From positions 25,407,128 through 25,471,127 of the forward strand of contig OY743168.1 of NCBI GenBank assembly GCA_963555705.1: a DNA stretch of 64,000 nt, written 5' to 3'. Positions 48,290 through 60,230 of the stretch are shown here, piece by piece. How positions within the stretch are numbered: position 1 is the stretch's first letter; every line of letters starts with the position of its first letter. The notes beneath the pieces are model-generated. The model ran no database searches. It was not told the origin of the DNA and saw nothing but the letters and a program-made list of their open reading frames with translations. A program made the translations under genes and the position numbers. This DNA is from Ligustrum vulgare. Lineage: Eukaryota > Streptophyta > Magnoliopsida > Lamiales > Oleaceae.

Positions 48290-49110
48290 ACTCCGATTGT
48301 CGAGGGTCCGGAACACATCAGCAAATGGCACATTGGTGGTTGTGTGATTGTGCAGTGTGGTCACTGGTTGTTGTGTGACGGTGGTCACTGCTGGGATTGT
48401 GATTATGCATTGCGGTCATTGGTTGTGTAGTGTGGTCACTTGGGGTTGTGTGATTGTGCATTGCGCTCACTGGTTGTGCGGTGTGGTCACTTGGGGTTTT
48501 GTGTGATTGTGCATTACGATCACTGGTAGTACAGTGTGGTCACTAGTGGTTATGTGATGGTGTGAAGAGGTGGTGGGGGCAGTGATGGAGGTGTTGGCAT
48601 TCGTTAAGGTCACATGTCAATTGTCAAGGATGACATTGAGGCTCCGAATAGGGATGGCACTGAGGTGAGGATGGGGTCACATATACAACTCATGGTCACG
48701 TATTGTATGTTTGTGGTCACTAAGGTGGTGGTGTGGTGGTGGAGGTGGTGAGATGACGATTTTTTGTTTGTGGTCACTGAGATCACATATACGAGTCACA
48801 TGTTCAGCCATTCAGGTCACATGTTCAAACCACGGTCACATGTCATAGCTCACACATTTTAAGTCACTGGTCAAATCTTACGTATTCAAGTCACAAAAAG
48901 TCACATGTTCAAACCATGTTTAAGTCACTAGTCACATGTTACATATTCAAGTCATATGTCACATTTTCGGATCATACGTTTAAATCAAGGTCACATAACA
49001 AAGTTCACGTGTCACATTATATCATCATAGATCACAATTATCCAATCACAGCATGTTAGTTCACATAGGTTACAATTCATATGTTGCAAGTCACAGGTCA
49101 CATGTTACAT
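48290..49110. repeat. GTCAC-rich repeat field in the hAT-like element
   Basis: Dozens of GTCAC or GGTCACATG motifs occur here. In the first part (48340-48545) they sit in units of about 55-60 bp (GTGTGGTCACTTGGGGTTGTGTGATTGTGCATTGCG). In the second part (48660-49110) they are closely spaced, mostly as GTCACATGTTCA and GTCACATGT. The field lies nearer the right terminus. Confidence 0.85.
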
Positions 49111-49329
49111 TCCACATAGCACATATCTAAAGAGAACTGGTGAAAGAGGCAGAGATAATATGTAAGTTTTAGAATTTAGAACTAGTGTAAGAGGGAAAGA
49201 CAATATGTAAGTTTCAAATTTTATTTTCATTGATCTTCAGATTTTTTTTTTAATTTATATATATACACAGACATCAGTTTATGTGATGATGGGAAGCTGC
49301 AACGATTTATCAAAGGTTATGATGAAAAT

Positions 49330-49460
49330 GTGATGATGGCAATACGGTGGATGTGGTGGTGTTGGGGTTGGGGTTGGGGTTGTTGGTGGTGGTGGTGTCG
49401 TAGTGGTGGTGGAGGTTGAGGTGGTGTCGTCGTGATGGTGGTGGTGGTGGAGGAGATGGT
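49330..49460. repeat. GGTGGT/GGGGTT microsatellite
   Basis: Irregular runs of GTGGTG and GGGGTTGGGGTT near the right end of the hAT-like element. Confidence 0.85.
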
Positions 49461-49885
49461 AGAGACCAGACGTTGAATTTCATTTGAATTGGGTGTGGTG
49501 GGGTGGGGTGGGTGTTTCTTGTAATATATTAATTAATTATTTAGCACCTAATTGATGAAGTTTTAAACTTTTTTCTTCAAGTTAGAAATGTAGTATAATA
49601 GCCACCTTATTTGTGTATTTTTCCCTGGACTTTTAAATGGAGACTCTTATTTTAGGCTTTTTAAGTTTTCAATATAGTCCAAAATCAATTTGTTTTTAAT
49701 TGGGTATTCGGTTTAGTTCGAGACACCAGCACAATTACCATTTTCGCTCCACAAAAACTCGAATATTTAAATTTGCATACCATAACCATCCCATTACCCT
49801 ATTGGTTCGGTTTTTTTCGCACCATTCGGATCGTTCACCGCAATTTTTGGTTCAAGCAGTTCGAATTGCCATCCCTACGGGGACT

Positions 49886-52800
49886 TCCGGATTGATTTTT
49901 ATTTTTATTTTTTGGGGTGGGGGGTGTTTATTAAATTGGTCCAATCAAGATTCTTCGTATTGCAAAACAAACTCTTCACTTTAGTTAGATTGATTTATTT
50001 CAGGATCATTAATTATACAATATTTTCTAATCTTTTAAGTTGTTCTAAATACTTTCTATATTTAGATAATTTACCAAAGGATTTAGGTTGTTCTTTCTTA
50101 GTTATATATTCTAAGACTATTCTTTCTGGAATTCAATTATTTTGACAATAAAGATGACAATTTGGTGATGTGGAAGTGTAGTTATTATTGATTTAAAAGA
50201 TGATGTAATGTGTGAAAAAATAAGATTGGGCCACGTAAGCTAATTGTCATCCTCATTGTGACACTCATTGTGAGTATAGCAAAGTTGATTCATTCTGAAA
50301 TTTCATCTTTTATATCTTTGTATTCGAGTATAATATCTCTAACTATTTTTATTTCTATATAAGTTTCTATAAGATTGAATCATATATTCTTTTTGCAAGC
50401 AAGATCTATGTTAGTGTATATATCTTCAAGTTTAAATTGACCAGCAGAATATATTTTTTAGACTTCTCAGCAATAGCTAACAGAAACGAGATATCTTTAT
50501 CTTCTAAAAACAATTTTTAATCACAATCATTGGATATAGATGTGGACGTGGACGTGGATGCAAATGATTATGCCATGTTCATATGCAAATTGAAACGTCA
50601 AACCTGGAAAATTCTTCAGTAATGAAATAAGTTTCCCTTGAGCTATCCTTGGAGTATTGTTTGTAGTGTGTAGCAATCAAAAGCAAGACCGGCTTTTGTC
50701 TAAGATCATGAAAAGTTTTTAAAGAACAAGGTCTAACATGACGTTCGCTCTTTTCTTTCTCACTATTCTCTTTTTGCTTTGTTAGTTCTTGCTCACAGAC
50801 GTGATTCCTGAATAGGTTCACAGACTCTTGTCACGAAAATTCAGACTAGTTGTTTTCACCCCTTTTGTAACAAACTGTTGACACTAAGTCTACTGATTTT
50901 GCCAATGACACTCCTTAACATGGAAAACAAGCCTAATAATGAGAAAACGAGACAAGCCTAATAACGAGAAAACGAGGAGATTTGAATGACAATAACACAA
51001 GATTATTTTACTACCACCAGGGACGGTTAACAAATGAGGTTTTCTTTGAAAAGAAATTGATAAGAAAACATTTAAAAATTCTCTTCATTAAAAGATTCAT
51101 AAGCAAATTACAAGCTTATACCCATAATATGGGACTATATACTCGCACATAGATACTCCTTGAATATATACTCTAATGCCCTTTATGAAGTTTAGCACTC
51201 TATAAATGGTTACATTATTGACGCTCTCACAAGAGGACCGACTGACTCTTCCAAGAGGGAAGATTACAATATTATCTTAAACTTATACTCTTTTCAGACT
51301 TTGATGATCTTACAAATGATACAATACCGTTCATATAGACTAAAAAGTAATCTATTGTAATAATTCACCAACAGCTAGTGATAAGTGTATTTATACACTT
51401 ATTTACAATGCTATAAGTTGGATATATTGTTGTTATTTTTATTCCCTTCATTTAAATTCAACCATATTCTTGTTGTAGTTATTGGTTTTGATAGATTTTC
51501 AATGGGGCGTATACTTCTTCAGTAGTAATAAGTTTTTTTTAAATTGTTTTGGATATTTTCTTTTGCTAATTTCTATTTGAAAAATTGTGATTTATAGAAA
51601 TGTCTATAAATTTTTTTTAAAAATTTACCGAGCACATACTTATCTATATCAAATATTCATATAAAAAAAATCGTTTTTTTATTTTTGGGTGGAAAATTCT
51701 TTTTTTTTTTTTTTTTGGGGGGGTGGGGGGTGGGGGTGGGGGGTGGAGACTTTTGGCAGCACTTCTCTAGGGAGAGACTTTTGGTAGCACTTCTCTATAG
51801 TAAGTAGATATTCAAATGAAGAAAAAAAGTCAAAAAAAAAAAAATGTAAAAGAAAATGAATAAAAAACATCAATCTCAATAATAAAAATATTTGAACATT
51901 TTTCTCTACATTTTTCAATAAAATAATATTAAACATAAATTCATAAAAAAATTCCTATTTTTAACCACACTTTCTCGTAAAAATAACTATTCAAAACACT
52001 ATTTTTTCTAATAAACTTTTTAAAAATCAACATCAAACATGGACATTATGTATAAAAATTTACTCATATTTATCAAAATTTATTCTATTGCCATAATTAT
52101 TAAATTTTAGAAAACAACATAATCAATCCAAATTATTAATTAAAAACTTATTTAGATAGTAAATGCTAATTTATATATTTATTTAAATAGTAAATGATCG
52201 TAAATTTCAATAATTTTTATGCATTGTTTTAACTTCATTGAAAATGAAAATTTACACAGTATTTTGCATTTGACTATTGTATTTAACATATTTTTTAGTT
52301 TTCAATAAAAAAATTAGCACAATAATTATAAATGTGTGTTGTAAAAACTTTTAGTCTCTGTTTGGCAAATAAACAAAAACCTATGTTTTTAACACAATTT
52401 CTCAAATTATTTTTTAACCACACATATTTTTCTCCAATTTTCAATGATACATCTTACATCGAAAAAATAAAAAAATATTTTTAAATACAAATTTTTTTAC
52501 AAACAGATCTATTTGAGAAATTTCATGATTTATAAAAATGTCTATAATTTTTTTTTTTTCAAATTTATCGAGCACATGCTTATCTATATTAAAATATTCA
52601 AATAAAGGAAAAAATTGTAAAAAAAAAAAAAGGTAAATGCTGCCAGCCGCTTTTTTCTTTTGAATTTCAAATGGCTGCCAGCCAAAATATAGCAGTCCAA
52701 TTTTTAATTTTTTTTTTTTTAAATAACTTTGGGCGGGAAATCTTGGGGGAAAATTTTTTTACACTCTTCTCCTTTTATATAGTAGAAGATTAGCTTATTA

Positions 52801-53000
52801 GATAAAGATATATATTTAAAAAATAAATAAATAACATTTCCTATGATGCTTGAATTCCAAACAAAGCATCGAATTTTCATTCCAACACTAGAGCACAGAA
52901 GAAGAGCTATCAACGGAATTTGATTTAATACATTTTGGCTCTGTTTGTTTAAAAGTTTTGTGTATAAATATATGTTTTTGAAGTGAAATATGTAATTAAG
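49886..53000. other. AT-rich region without a recognised gene
   Basis: No coding sequence recognised. 50929-50980 holds a 25-bp unit (ACAAGCCTAATAATGAGAAAACGAG) in tandem. 51700-51745 is a G-rich run. 52360-52520 is a MITE-like block (TTTGGCAAATAAAC, AACCACACATATTTTTCTCC). Two similar segments lie at about 51557-51665 and 52507-52615. Confidence 0.5.
51557..52615. repeat. pair of direct repeats about 950 bp apart
   Basis: 51557-51665 and 52507-52615 share CTATTTGA-AAATTGTGATTTATA-AAATGTCTATAATTTTTTTT, then AAATTTA(C/T)CGAGCACAT(A/G)CTTATCTATAT. They could be remnants of a duplicated MITE or of a short repeat-flanked element. The 950 bp between them has no coding sequence. Confidence 0.55.
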
Positions 53001-56000
53001 TAGTCAACATAAAAAATGTGCAGTTAAAAGTGATTTGAGAAATTGTATTATTTAAAAACATACTTTTAAACAAGTTTGCCAAACAAAAGCAAAGTTATCA
53101 ACTTCAAAACAGTGATAAAATTACAGCACTTCTGTTTTAGACTTTCTATTGTAAGAGTCAATTCCCCATTGATCAGGTACTCCTGGAGTGCTAGAAATGT
53201 TCTACAAGATAGCATAGTGAAGTTAAATTCACCTATTATAATACTAGTACTAGTATACTACAGTTTGCAGTGGGATGGATAGTAAGATTTGCGCAGACGG
53301 TTGTGGTTATTGTAGACATTGAAATCACCGGACCTTGATGATGGCAGTTGAAGAACGAACAAAATGTTGAGAGAAATTTTGAAATACGTAGTAGATTAGA
53401 GATTTTAAAAAAATGCTTATATGGTTAATCGATTTTGATGGACACGAAATTATGGAAAGAGGGTGGAATTTTGTGTTAAAATTGAAGAATTTTGATTTAT
53501 TTTGTTAAAATTGTGATGAATTTTGGAGAATTTGACGATGATTTTGATTTGTGATTGCAGAAGTATAGTTCTTTTTCATCTTTGTTGGGGAAGAAATCTC
53601 TTTACGGCCGGTGTAAATGAATACAACGAAGATGGTATATACCTAACCTTCAATGAAAGGAATAAAAACCTGAAGCAGCAAATTATAATAGATTACCGCC
53701 TATACAGTTATTAAAAAAAAAAAAAAAAAAGAATGGAATGTATAAATAAAGGTATCTAAAAGTGGAAAGCCTGTATTATTAATCTGTACTAAGACGTCAA
53801 ACTATCGAGCAAGCCCAGAGAATCATACTTCTGATAATGTCGTCCACATCCTCTTTAGCTAGTGAATCAATTACATGATTGTATAGGACAAACATCAAAT
53901 GATGAAAAAAATGCACCAAGGCATCGTCTTCTTAATTCTTATGCTACTGAGAGTTCAATTTTTTTTTTTTTTTTAACACATCCCTTGTGGTTTAGCTAAA
54001 AATCACATTTTTATTAAATATTGATAAAGGTAGATAGTATAATTGAAAATTTGATAAAAAATTGCGATTCTTATAAAATGTTTGGTTAAAATGAGATCGA
54101 AGAATATATATAAATATTAAAAACTGAGACCAAACGAGGTCACAATAATGTGTTATGCTAGACCCGATTTTTACAAGTTGAAACTCGTTATTACTAGACA
54201 TCTAAACAAGCTTTTTTAACATATGAAATTTCGTTTAGCACATGAGAAATGACACTACATTTGAAATGTAATAGTTTCATGTAACCAAACTGAAACCCAG
54301 TGCCCGAGTTTGGGAAGAAAATTGAATAATTAAAATGAACGTATTAATTCAAAGTTGGGTATCTACAGTCCAGACTAGGAAAAGAAAACTAAAAGAGAAA
54401 TCTTTTAAGTATAAGGTTGTCTCGTGCTGAAAACTAGCAAATGCCTTGAGAGGAAACAAAGAGAGAGAGAGCTGATCCAACCTTGAATTAACAGATCGGT
54501 TTGGTTAAAGAGCTCTGCAACTAAGTGTATACATATTGGATGTGATTCTTCCAAGTTATTTGAATAACTAAAACAGTTTCAGCATCATCAAAAGCGAAGA
54601 CCCGTCAAATTGCCGACATTGTATTAAATCTACTGACTTTGATTGTGTTGGTTCCAGTAGTAGCAAAAATGGCTGCAAAAAAATACACAAGAATAACCAA
54701 TCACAAAATATAGAATAGTTAAAAGTAAATTCCAAACTCAATAGTACGCTTCATTTAGTCTCAGTAAATCATGGCCCCAACCAAAAGTTCAGGGACTATA
54801 CAGGCGACCCAAAAATATTGCAATTATTGGAGTAAATTGAAAAAAATATACAATCCAAACCTAGTTCTTATCATCCCCAAAAACCAGTTTTCTTGTTATG
54901 GATTAAATATTAATCCCCAACTCTGAGAGCAATAATAAAGGAAAAGGAAATTAGAAACGAACAAAGAACATGAGCTGGTTCACCCTCTGCATCCACTTGC
55001 CACTGTAGATCTTTAATTGTAATGAAGAAGGAGATTACAAGTTTTCCTCACAAACCCGTGTCTTTTTTACTTCACAGAAAAACCGGCCCTCAAAATCCAA
55101 TATATAATGTAGGCAATGCATCCCTCTGCAACACTGACCTTATTGCAGTTGAGGGGATAAATGAAAGGTATACTTGAGCTACAAACAATCAACATTTTTT
55201 TTTTTTGATGGGTCAGTAAGGAACGACGGATGGGGAGTTGGAAGTGAGCCTCAGTGAGGTGGCTGATCAATAGGGGAAACAAATTTTTTTTTTTTTTTTT
55301 AAGAAGGGTAGTCCAATTAACATTGTACCCAAACATTATCAAAAGGATTGAGAGAGTTTGTATCAAAAATGAAGGGAAAAAACCATTCAACCAAATTAAA
55401 TCACGTTAAACAGTGAGCATGACATATATGAGAGAACAATTTCCCATTGGCAAAATATATTACCACTACAAAATGTATTTTACACACCACATTATATTAC
55501 CACCGCCTATAAAATATATTTTTTTATAAATACACCACAAAACAAATACATATATACCACTTATTTAAATTTAAAACAAAAAAATGATAAAAATTGTACA
55601 CCATACTCCCCAAATCAGAAGCGTCCGCCCCCTTCTCAGATCCCATCCCCACCACCGTGTTGGCAGTTCTAAGCATAGCTTTTCTGAATGATAGGTATAA
55701 TTCTTTGACCAGTGAGCACTCTGTCAACGAGCATTTTGCAATTCCTTTAATTGTTGCTATTAGAATATTGCAATTGCTTTAATTCTTGCTATTACAAATT
55801 CTCTACCAAATAATCATTCAGTTATTCTTTCCTGTTCATTCCTCTCTCTCCTCTCCATCTCCATTTTCATTATTTGCCGTCTCTCTGTGCATATTAAATC
55901 TCCATTTACTGTAATCTGAAAGGCTTATTCACAATGGCTGGTACTCAAGACAAAGATTGTAGTTCTTGAACTAACAGTTGCTTTGTCAATTCGTGTTCAG

Positions 56001-56064
56001 TTTCATGAAAAAAACTTAAAGAAATTCGGGGAAATTTTGTGGGTATTCCATATCGATATACAAA
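53001..56064. other. region without a recognised gene
   Basis: AT-rich with scattered short open frames of no recognisable family. 52930-53090 is another copy of the dispersed MITE-like family. 55800-56060 is pyrimidine-rich (CTCTCTCCTCTCCATCTCC) and resembles a 5' UTR leading to the ALFIN-LIKE exon that follows. Confidence 0.45.
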
Positions 56065-56179
56065 ATGAAAAGAAGGAATGATTCACCAATTTTCATGGTT
56101 CCTACACCGAGGAGCCTACCATCACTCATCAAAGAGTTCAGTGGCCGTCAAGCTGGCATCATCAAAGCTCTAACCACCG
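56065..56179 (+). pseudogene. ALFIN-LIKE protein first exon, isolated
   Basis: ATG at 56065 opens 38 codons ending in a GTAACT donor (phase 1, after ACC ACC G). The C-terminal half reads SLIKEFSGRQAGIIKALTT. This matches the start of the Alfin domain of plant ALFIN-LIKE PHD-finger proteins, whose first exon ends in F-x-GRRAG-ALTT. The following exons should carry a DPEKENLCLYG-type stretch, the rest of the Alfin domain and a PHD finger. I find none before 58156. It is either a truncated or retrocopied gene remnant, or a gene with exons lost. A pyrimidine-rich 5'-UTR-like stretch precedes it. Confidence 0.6.
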
Positions 56180-58155
56180 GTAACTCTTTTTCGATTTCAT
56201 TTTCATCTCATTACATATTTATTATGTATGACTCCATGTGCATGTACGTGAATTCTTGATTCTAAAATCTTGGCACTTCTTCAATTTGGTCGTTTCTATA
56301 TTCTGATTTAGCCCTTGTTTGATATTCATTAAATTTTTCTCTTTTTCTAAAGTACTCAATCTTAATCATTCATTAAAAATCAAACCCACAATATTTGACA
56401 TTTCAATCAAATTTCAACCATTCATTCTCCTAAAAATCACTATTCATTTCAAAAAAACTCTTTTTAAACAATACCAAACACACTCTTAGTATAGTCCCAC
56501 TACAGATTTTGGGAGATTTTATGAGGAATGACATCCTAGTGATTATTTATTTGCAAGATTGTGGTGTACATAAAAATATTAAGAGAAATATAAAAGGATA
56601 TGTTTGTAAATTTATTTATGTCTATTTTAGTCATTATAGAAAACACTTAAAATTGTGGTGTAGAAAATAAGTTTTGTGGTGGTAATATAGCCCTCTTTCC
56701 CAGTCTAAAAGAGGATTATTCAAGAATGCCTACATAAGCATTGGTGTAAGATCTACTGTTACTAAAGTTTTCAAATGAAGTCCTGACACTGAGTATTCTA
56801 AAATATTATTATAAACTCCTACCACATTCATATCATATACAGCAAACCCCTTGTCTTAACATTTTAAGATTATCAAGGGCCAAGGCATAACAAAAATAAT
56901 ATTGTGAATTGATTTTAAATTAAGGGATTCAAAGTTAATGGGGGTGGGGTGGGGGTGACAATAACAGGAGATGTTACAATATAATTTTAATAAGAATAAA
57001 CAGCTGCACCTCCATCCCACACTGTAAAAAGTAAAAGGGTGCTTTGATATCCCTGCTCTATACTGATGTATTCTATCTTTCCAACAACTACAAAGATTTT
57101 TTTAAGCGGTTGGTTCCCCCAACAAATAAAAAAAAATTGAGCTATTATGATCCTGTTTTACCTGAATCCTCCTAAGTGGTGGAGAATTCTAAACTAAACA
57201 TCAAAAATATACTTCGGAAAAGAAAATAAGAAAAGGAAACATGAATAAGGTGTTTCTTCTTCGGACTAAGAATCTGTTTGGTAATATACTTTTTTCCAAT
57301 TTTTACTCAAACTCAGTTTCAACCACACATTTATACGAGACCATCACTCTTCACACTTTTCAACCACACATTTCCCCAAAACCTTTTTTTTTCTTCCATT
57401 ACCAAACAAGCTCTAAATTTCCTTCTAATCTAAAAGTTCTGATTATCAATTTCGTAAGTCAAAAGATTTTTCTTTTCCCCATCTATTGCAATCATTTTCA
57501 AACTAAAAAACACACATAAACAAGCATTCCAATGTTTCTAATCATTTTTGCTTGAATAACTATAGATTTTATTTCAGGCAAAAGTATGCTAGTATGGCGT
57601 ATCTTATAAATTGCACAAGCACAAGTACAAAAATAGAGAAACAAAGAGAAATAAAGTGTTTATATATCGAATTTGGGCACTAGCCTAGCAAAGCATTGAA
57701 AAGATATATTTTTAGAACCAAGTTACAGATGGTTCATGTTTCTGACTTCAGAAGGAATAACACAAACACAGTAACCGTCTACGAGTGATGTTGCGTGATT
57801 GCCTAGCACATTTCCAATAGACTATATGTTTTTGGTTCAAGATCAAATTTATTAGTGGCAAAAAAATAATTAAAAAAAGGAACAACTGTAAATGGATGGC
57901 GAACAATAAGAACCACTAATTAATGGCAAAAGACTAATTGAGAATCTTTGACCTAACTTTAAACCACATCACAGCACTAAAACATTAGTCTCAACTTCAT
58001 ATAGATGTTCCAAAATTTTCCAGTAAGAGATACCATTGCATAGAGGTTCAATTCAATATAATTACAAAAATGTCAATTTAATCAATTCATTCAGTTATAT
58101 TTTCATCTTACGGATACAGATTCATTGCAGCTAGCAACCAAGTCAGTAAATTACC
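56180..58155. other. region without a recognised gene
   Basis: AT-rich. 56310-56480 and 57275-57410 are MITE-like (TTGTTTGATATTCATTAAA...ACCAAACACACTC; TGTTTGGTAATATAC...TTACCAAACAAGC). No continuation of the ALFIN-LIKE gene was found. The end nearest 58156 should hold the 3' UTR of the ribosomal protein gene. Confidence 0.5.
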
Positions 58156-58737
58156 TCACTCCATTATGACTTTAGCCCCAACTCCCTTCATCTTCTCAAT
58201 AATCTTCTCAGCTTCCTCTTTGGGAACCCCCTTCTTCAACAACGTGGGGGCCTTCTCCACGAGCTCCTTGGCTTCCTTCAACCCCAGATCCGTGCACGCC
58301 CGCACTTCCTTAATAATTTTGATCTTGGCGGCTGCATCAAATCCCCCTTCGAGCTTCAAGTCAAACGAAGTCTTCTCTTTCTTCTCCTCCTCCTTCGGAG
58401 CAGCCACACCGGCCTTCCCCTTTGGCCCCGCCATTCCTGGGCCAAAACCCATCCCAGGCATCATCACCGCCATCATGGGCATTTCTTCAATCCCCATTTT
58501 CTTCCTCAAAACTTCCGTCAAATCTGATATTTCGAGCAATGTCATCCCTGAAATCTCATCTACTATAGCTGATACTTTCTCCGAGCTACCCGCCTTCGAT
58601 TCCTGCGCCGAAGCCGCAAATTTCCGTATGAAAATCGAGAAATTTGATGGATTTTCATAATGGATTCTGGAGATTATACTCCGACTGGAGATGCGTGAGA
58701 GGGTTTGAGAAATGAATCGAGAGCCGTGTTGTGTCAT
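58156..58737 (-). CDS. mitochondrial ribosomal protein bL12 (L7/L12), 193 aa
   Basis: Stalk protein of the mitochondrial large ribosomal subunit, which recruits translation factors. The coding sequence is a single exon. An N-terminal presequence of about 40 residues is rich in Ser and Arg with almost no acid (ISQTLSRISSRSIISR), which points to mitochondria. The dimerisation region follows (about 54-82, VSAIVDEISGMTLLEISDLTEVLRK read as pieces), then a Gly/Pro/Met hinge (86-112), a Lys/Glu linker and the C-terminal L7/L12 domain (about 124-193). The C-terminal domain has the family helix LGLKEAKELVE and GVPKEEAEKI. The start codon is the first ATG after the 5'-UTR acceptor. The length suits plant mitochondrial L12. 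Confidence 0.95.
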   Translation of the reverse strand: MTQHGSRFISQTLSRISSRSIISRIHYENPSNFSIFIRKFAASAQESKAGSSEKVSAIVDEISGMTLLEISDLTEVLRKKMGIEEMPMMAVMMPGMGFGPGMAGPKGKAGVAAPKEEEKKEKTSFDLKLEGGFDAAAKIKIIKEVRACTDLGLKEAKELVEKAPTLLKKGVPKEEAEKIIEKMKGVGAKVIME

Positions 58738-58739
58738 TT

Positions 58740-58853
58740 CTGAAGAAATATTTGATATATTTATTAGATGATAGCAACAAAATTAGAGCTGAAGAAATGA
58801 TGAATGGGTGGTAGTAGTGGTGGTGGTGGTGGTACGGTAGGATATATACTTAC
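58740..58853 (-). other. 5'-UTR intron of the bL12m gene
   Basis: On the minus strand a strong donor AAAG|GTAAGTATA lies at 58854/58853 and an acceptor ATTTCTTCAG ends at 58740, three bases before the ATG. The GC-richer stretch 58854-58925 would be the first, non-coding exon. The inferred intron is 114 bp. Confidence 0.75.
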
Positions 58854-58925
58854 CTTTCCGGCGGCGGTGAGGGGAGGCAAAGTGAGGTTTTAGAGGAGGA
58901 GGCAACGGGTTCTGTCATCAGATTC

Positions 58926-59735
58926 ATAACCCTCTTCTATGCGTAATATTTTTGAAGCATTTTTTGTTAAAAAATAATTTATTCTGATTTTATTTATATA
59001 TTTATTTTAATAAAGAATATAAGGTGGTATTCTGTTTGTATTTTATTTTGTATTTTCATTCTCGAAAATGTTTTATATTTCCTGTTTTTATTTTTGTTTT
59101 CAAATTTGCTGAAAACGTGTTTGGCTTGTCATTTCTGAAAACTGTTTGTGAAAATGAAAAGCTGAAAAACATGTTCTATTTGAAATTTTGCATAATACTA
59201 CCGACTCAAACTCAAATTTCCTTTAACAATACATTGAAAACATGGTTACTTGCAACACACTAATGTGAGCATTAAGAGTTTATATTAACACAGCTTTGTT
59301 TGGTTTGGGATTTGAGGAAGTTATAATTCTATTAAAATTCAGAAAATGCAAGCTCTTTCAAAATCACCAGAATCCATTTATCAAGGTTTTTTTTTTTTAA
59401 TATAACAAAAAAAATTCCCACTTAATTTTTTTTGTAATGTTGAGATCGAATTCAATAAAACTTTATTTAGATTTAGTTTCAAATTAGGATAATTCTCCTA
59501 AAAAAAATCAACTTTATTTTAAACTTAGTTCCAAGTTAGGATAAAAAAGAAAAACCCAAAAAACATTTTCCGCGTTTTGAACATTTTTTGTTAAAATATA
59601 CTTAAAACGCCCAAACGAGGTGTTGACCGTTTTGCGTTTTGTGTACAATTTTTTTTCTTTTTCAAAATGCATTTTCGTAAATGATAAAGAGAACGCGTTT
59701 TTAGTATTTTCGAAAATAAAAATAGAAAACGACTA

Positions 59736-59832
<97 letters not shown>

Positions 59833-60230
59833 AATCTTAATCACACTTTAATGTGGCCCACAACTTTTCAATCTAACATCTAATTAACTTTTGTCAAAAT
59901 TTATTAAAAATTTGATTTTTATCAATACCAAACAGAAACGTGCTTAGGTGGCAATTAATATATATATTCTACTTTGAAAAATTGATGCATTTAGTCCCTA
60001 AACGTTTGCATTTGTGATTAATTAGTCCCTAACCTTTAATTTTTGGTACAAAAGTCTTCAAACGTTATCTTTGGCACAGTAGGTCCTTTTAGATGATTTT
60101 CATCCATTACATTGTTATTTTTTTAAAAAAAAATAATACTAAAATGCTTTTATACATAATTGATGTAATTAGTCCCTAGTTTTTGACATTTTTGCATAAT
60201 AAGTTTTTAACGTTTCAATTTCGTGCTTAA
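58926..60230. other. spacer with MITE-like blocks
   Basis: 59030-59190 and 59560-59725 are TTTTCAAAA/GAAAAC-rich MITE-like blocks. 59825-59940 (ATTTAATCTTAATCACAC...TACCAAACAGA) is kin to 62484-62646. 59985-60150 is kin to the outer end of the palindrome that follows (TTAGTCCCTAA, then GTCCTTTTAGATG). No gene. Confidence 0.5.
59740..59824. repeat. (AT)n microsatellite, about 85 bp
   Basis: An uninterrupted TA run. Confidence 0.97.

Larger units (their letters stand above)
46191..49877. mobile_element. 3.7-kb hAT-like DNA transposon, no transposase seen
   Basis: The left end TAGTGATGGCAACGGTTCGATTCG and the complement of the right end TAGGGATGGCAATTCGAACTG form hAT-type termini (TAGGGATGGCAA). 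Both continue into GGTTCGGTT-rich subterminal sequence. The 8-bp flanks are TAGGGATT (46183-46190) and CGGGGACT (49878-49885). They differ by three C-to-T or G-to-A changes, so a decayed target duplication is likely. Inside are a GC-richer block (46990-47760) without a recognisable protein, a GTCAC-motif field (48290-49110) and a GGTGGT microsatellite (49330-49460). It is probably non-autonomous. Confidence 0.78.

Noticed and set aside
58166..58660. 164-codon plus-strand open frame overlapping the bL12m gene
   Set aside because: It is the mirror of the clear bL12m coding sequence and has a Phe/Ser/Pro-rich composition typical of an antisense shadow.
59591..59830. 79-codon minus-strand frame with Tyr-Ile repeats
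   Set aside because: It is translated (AT)n microsatellite only.
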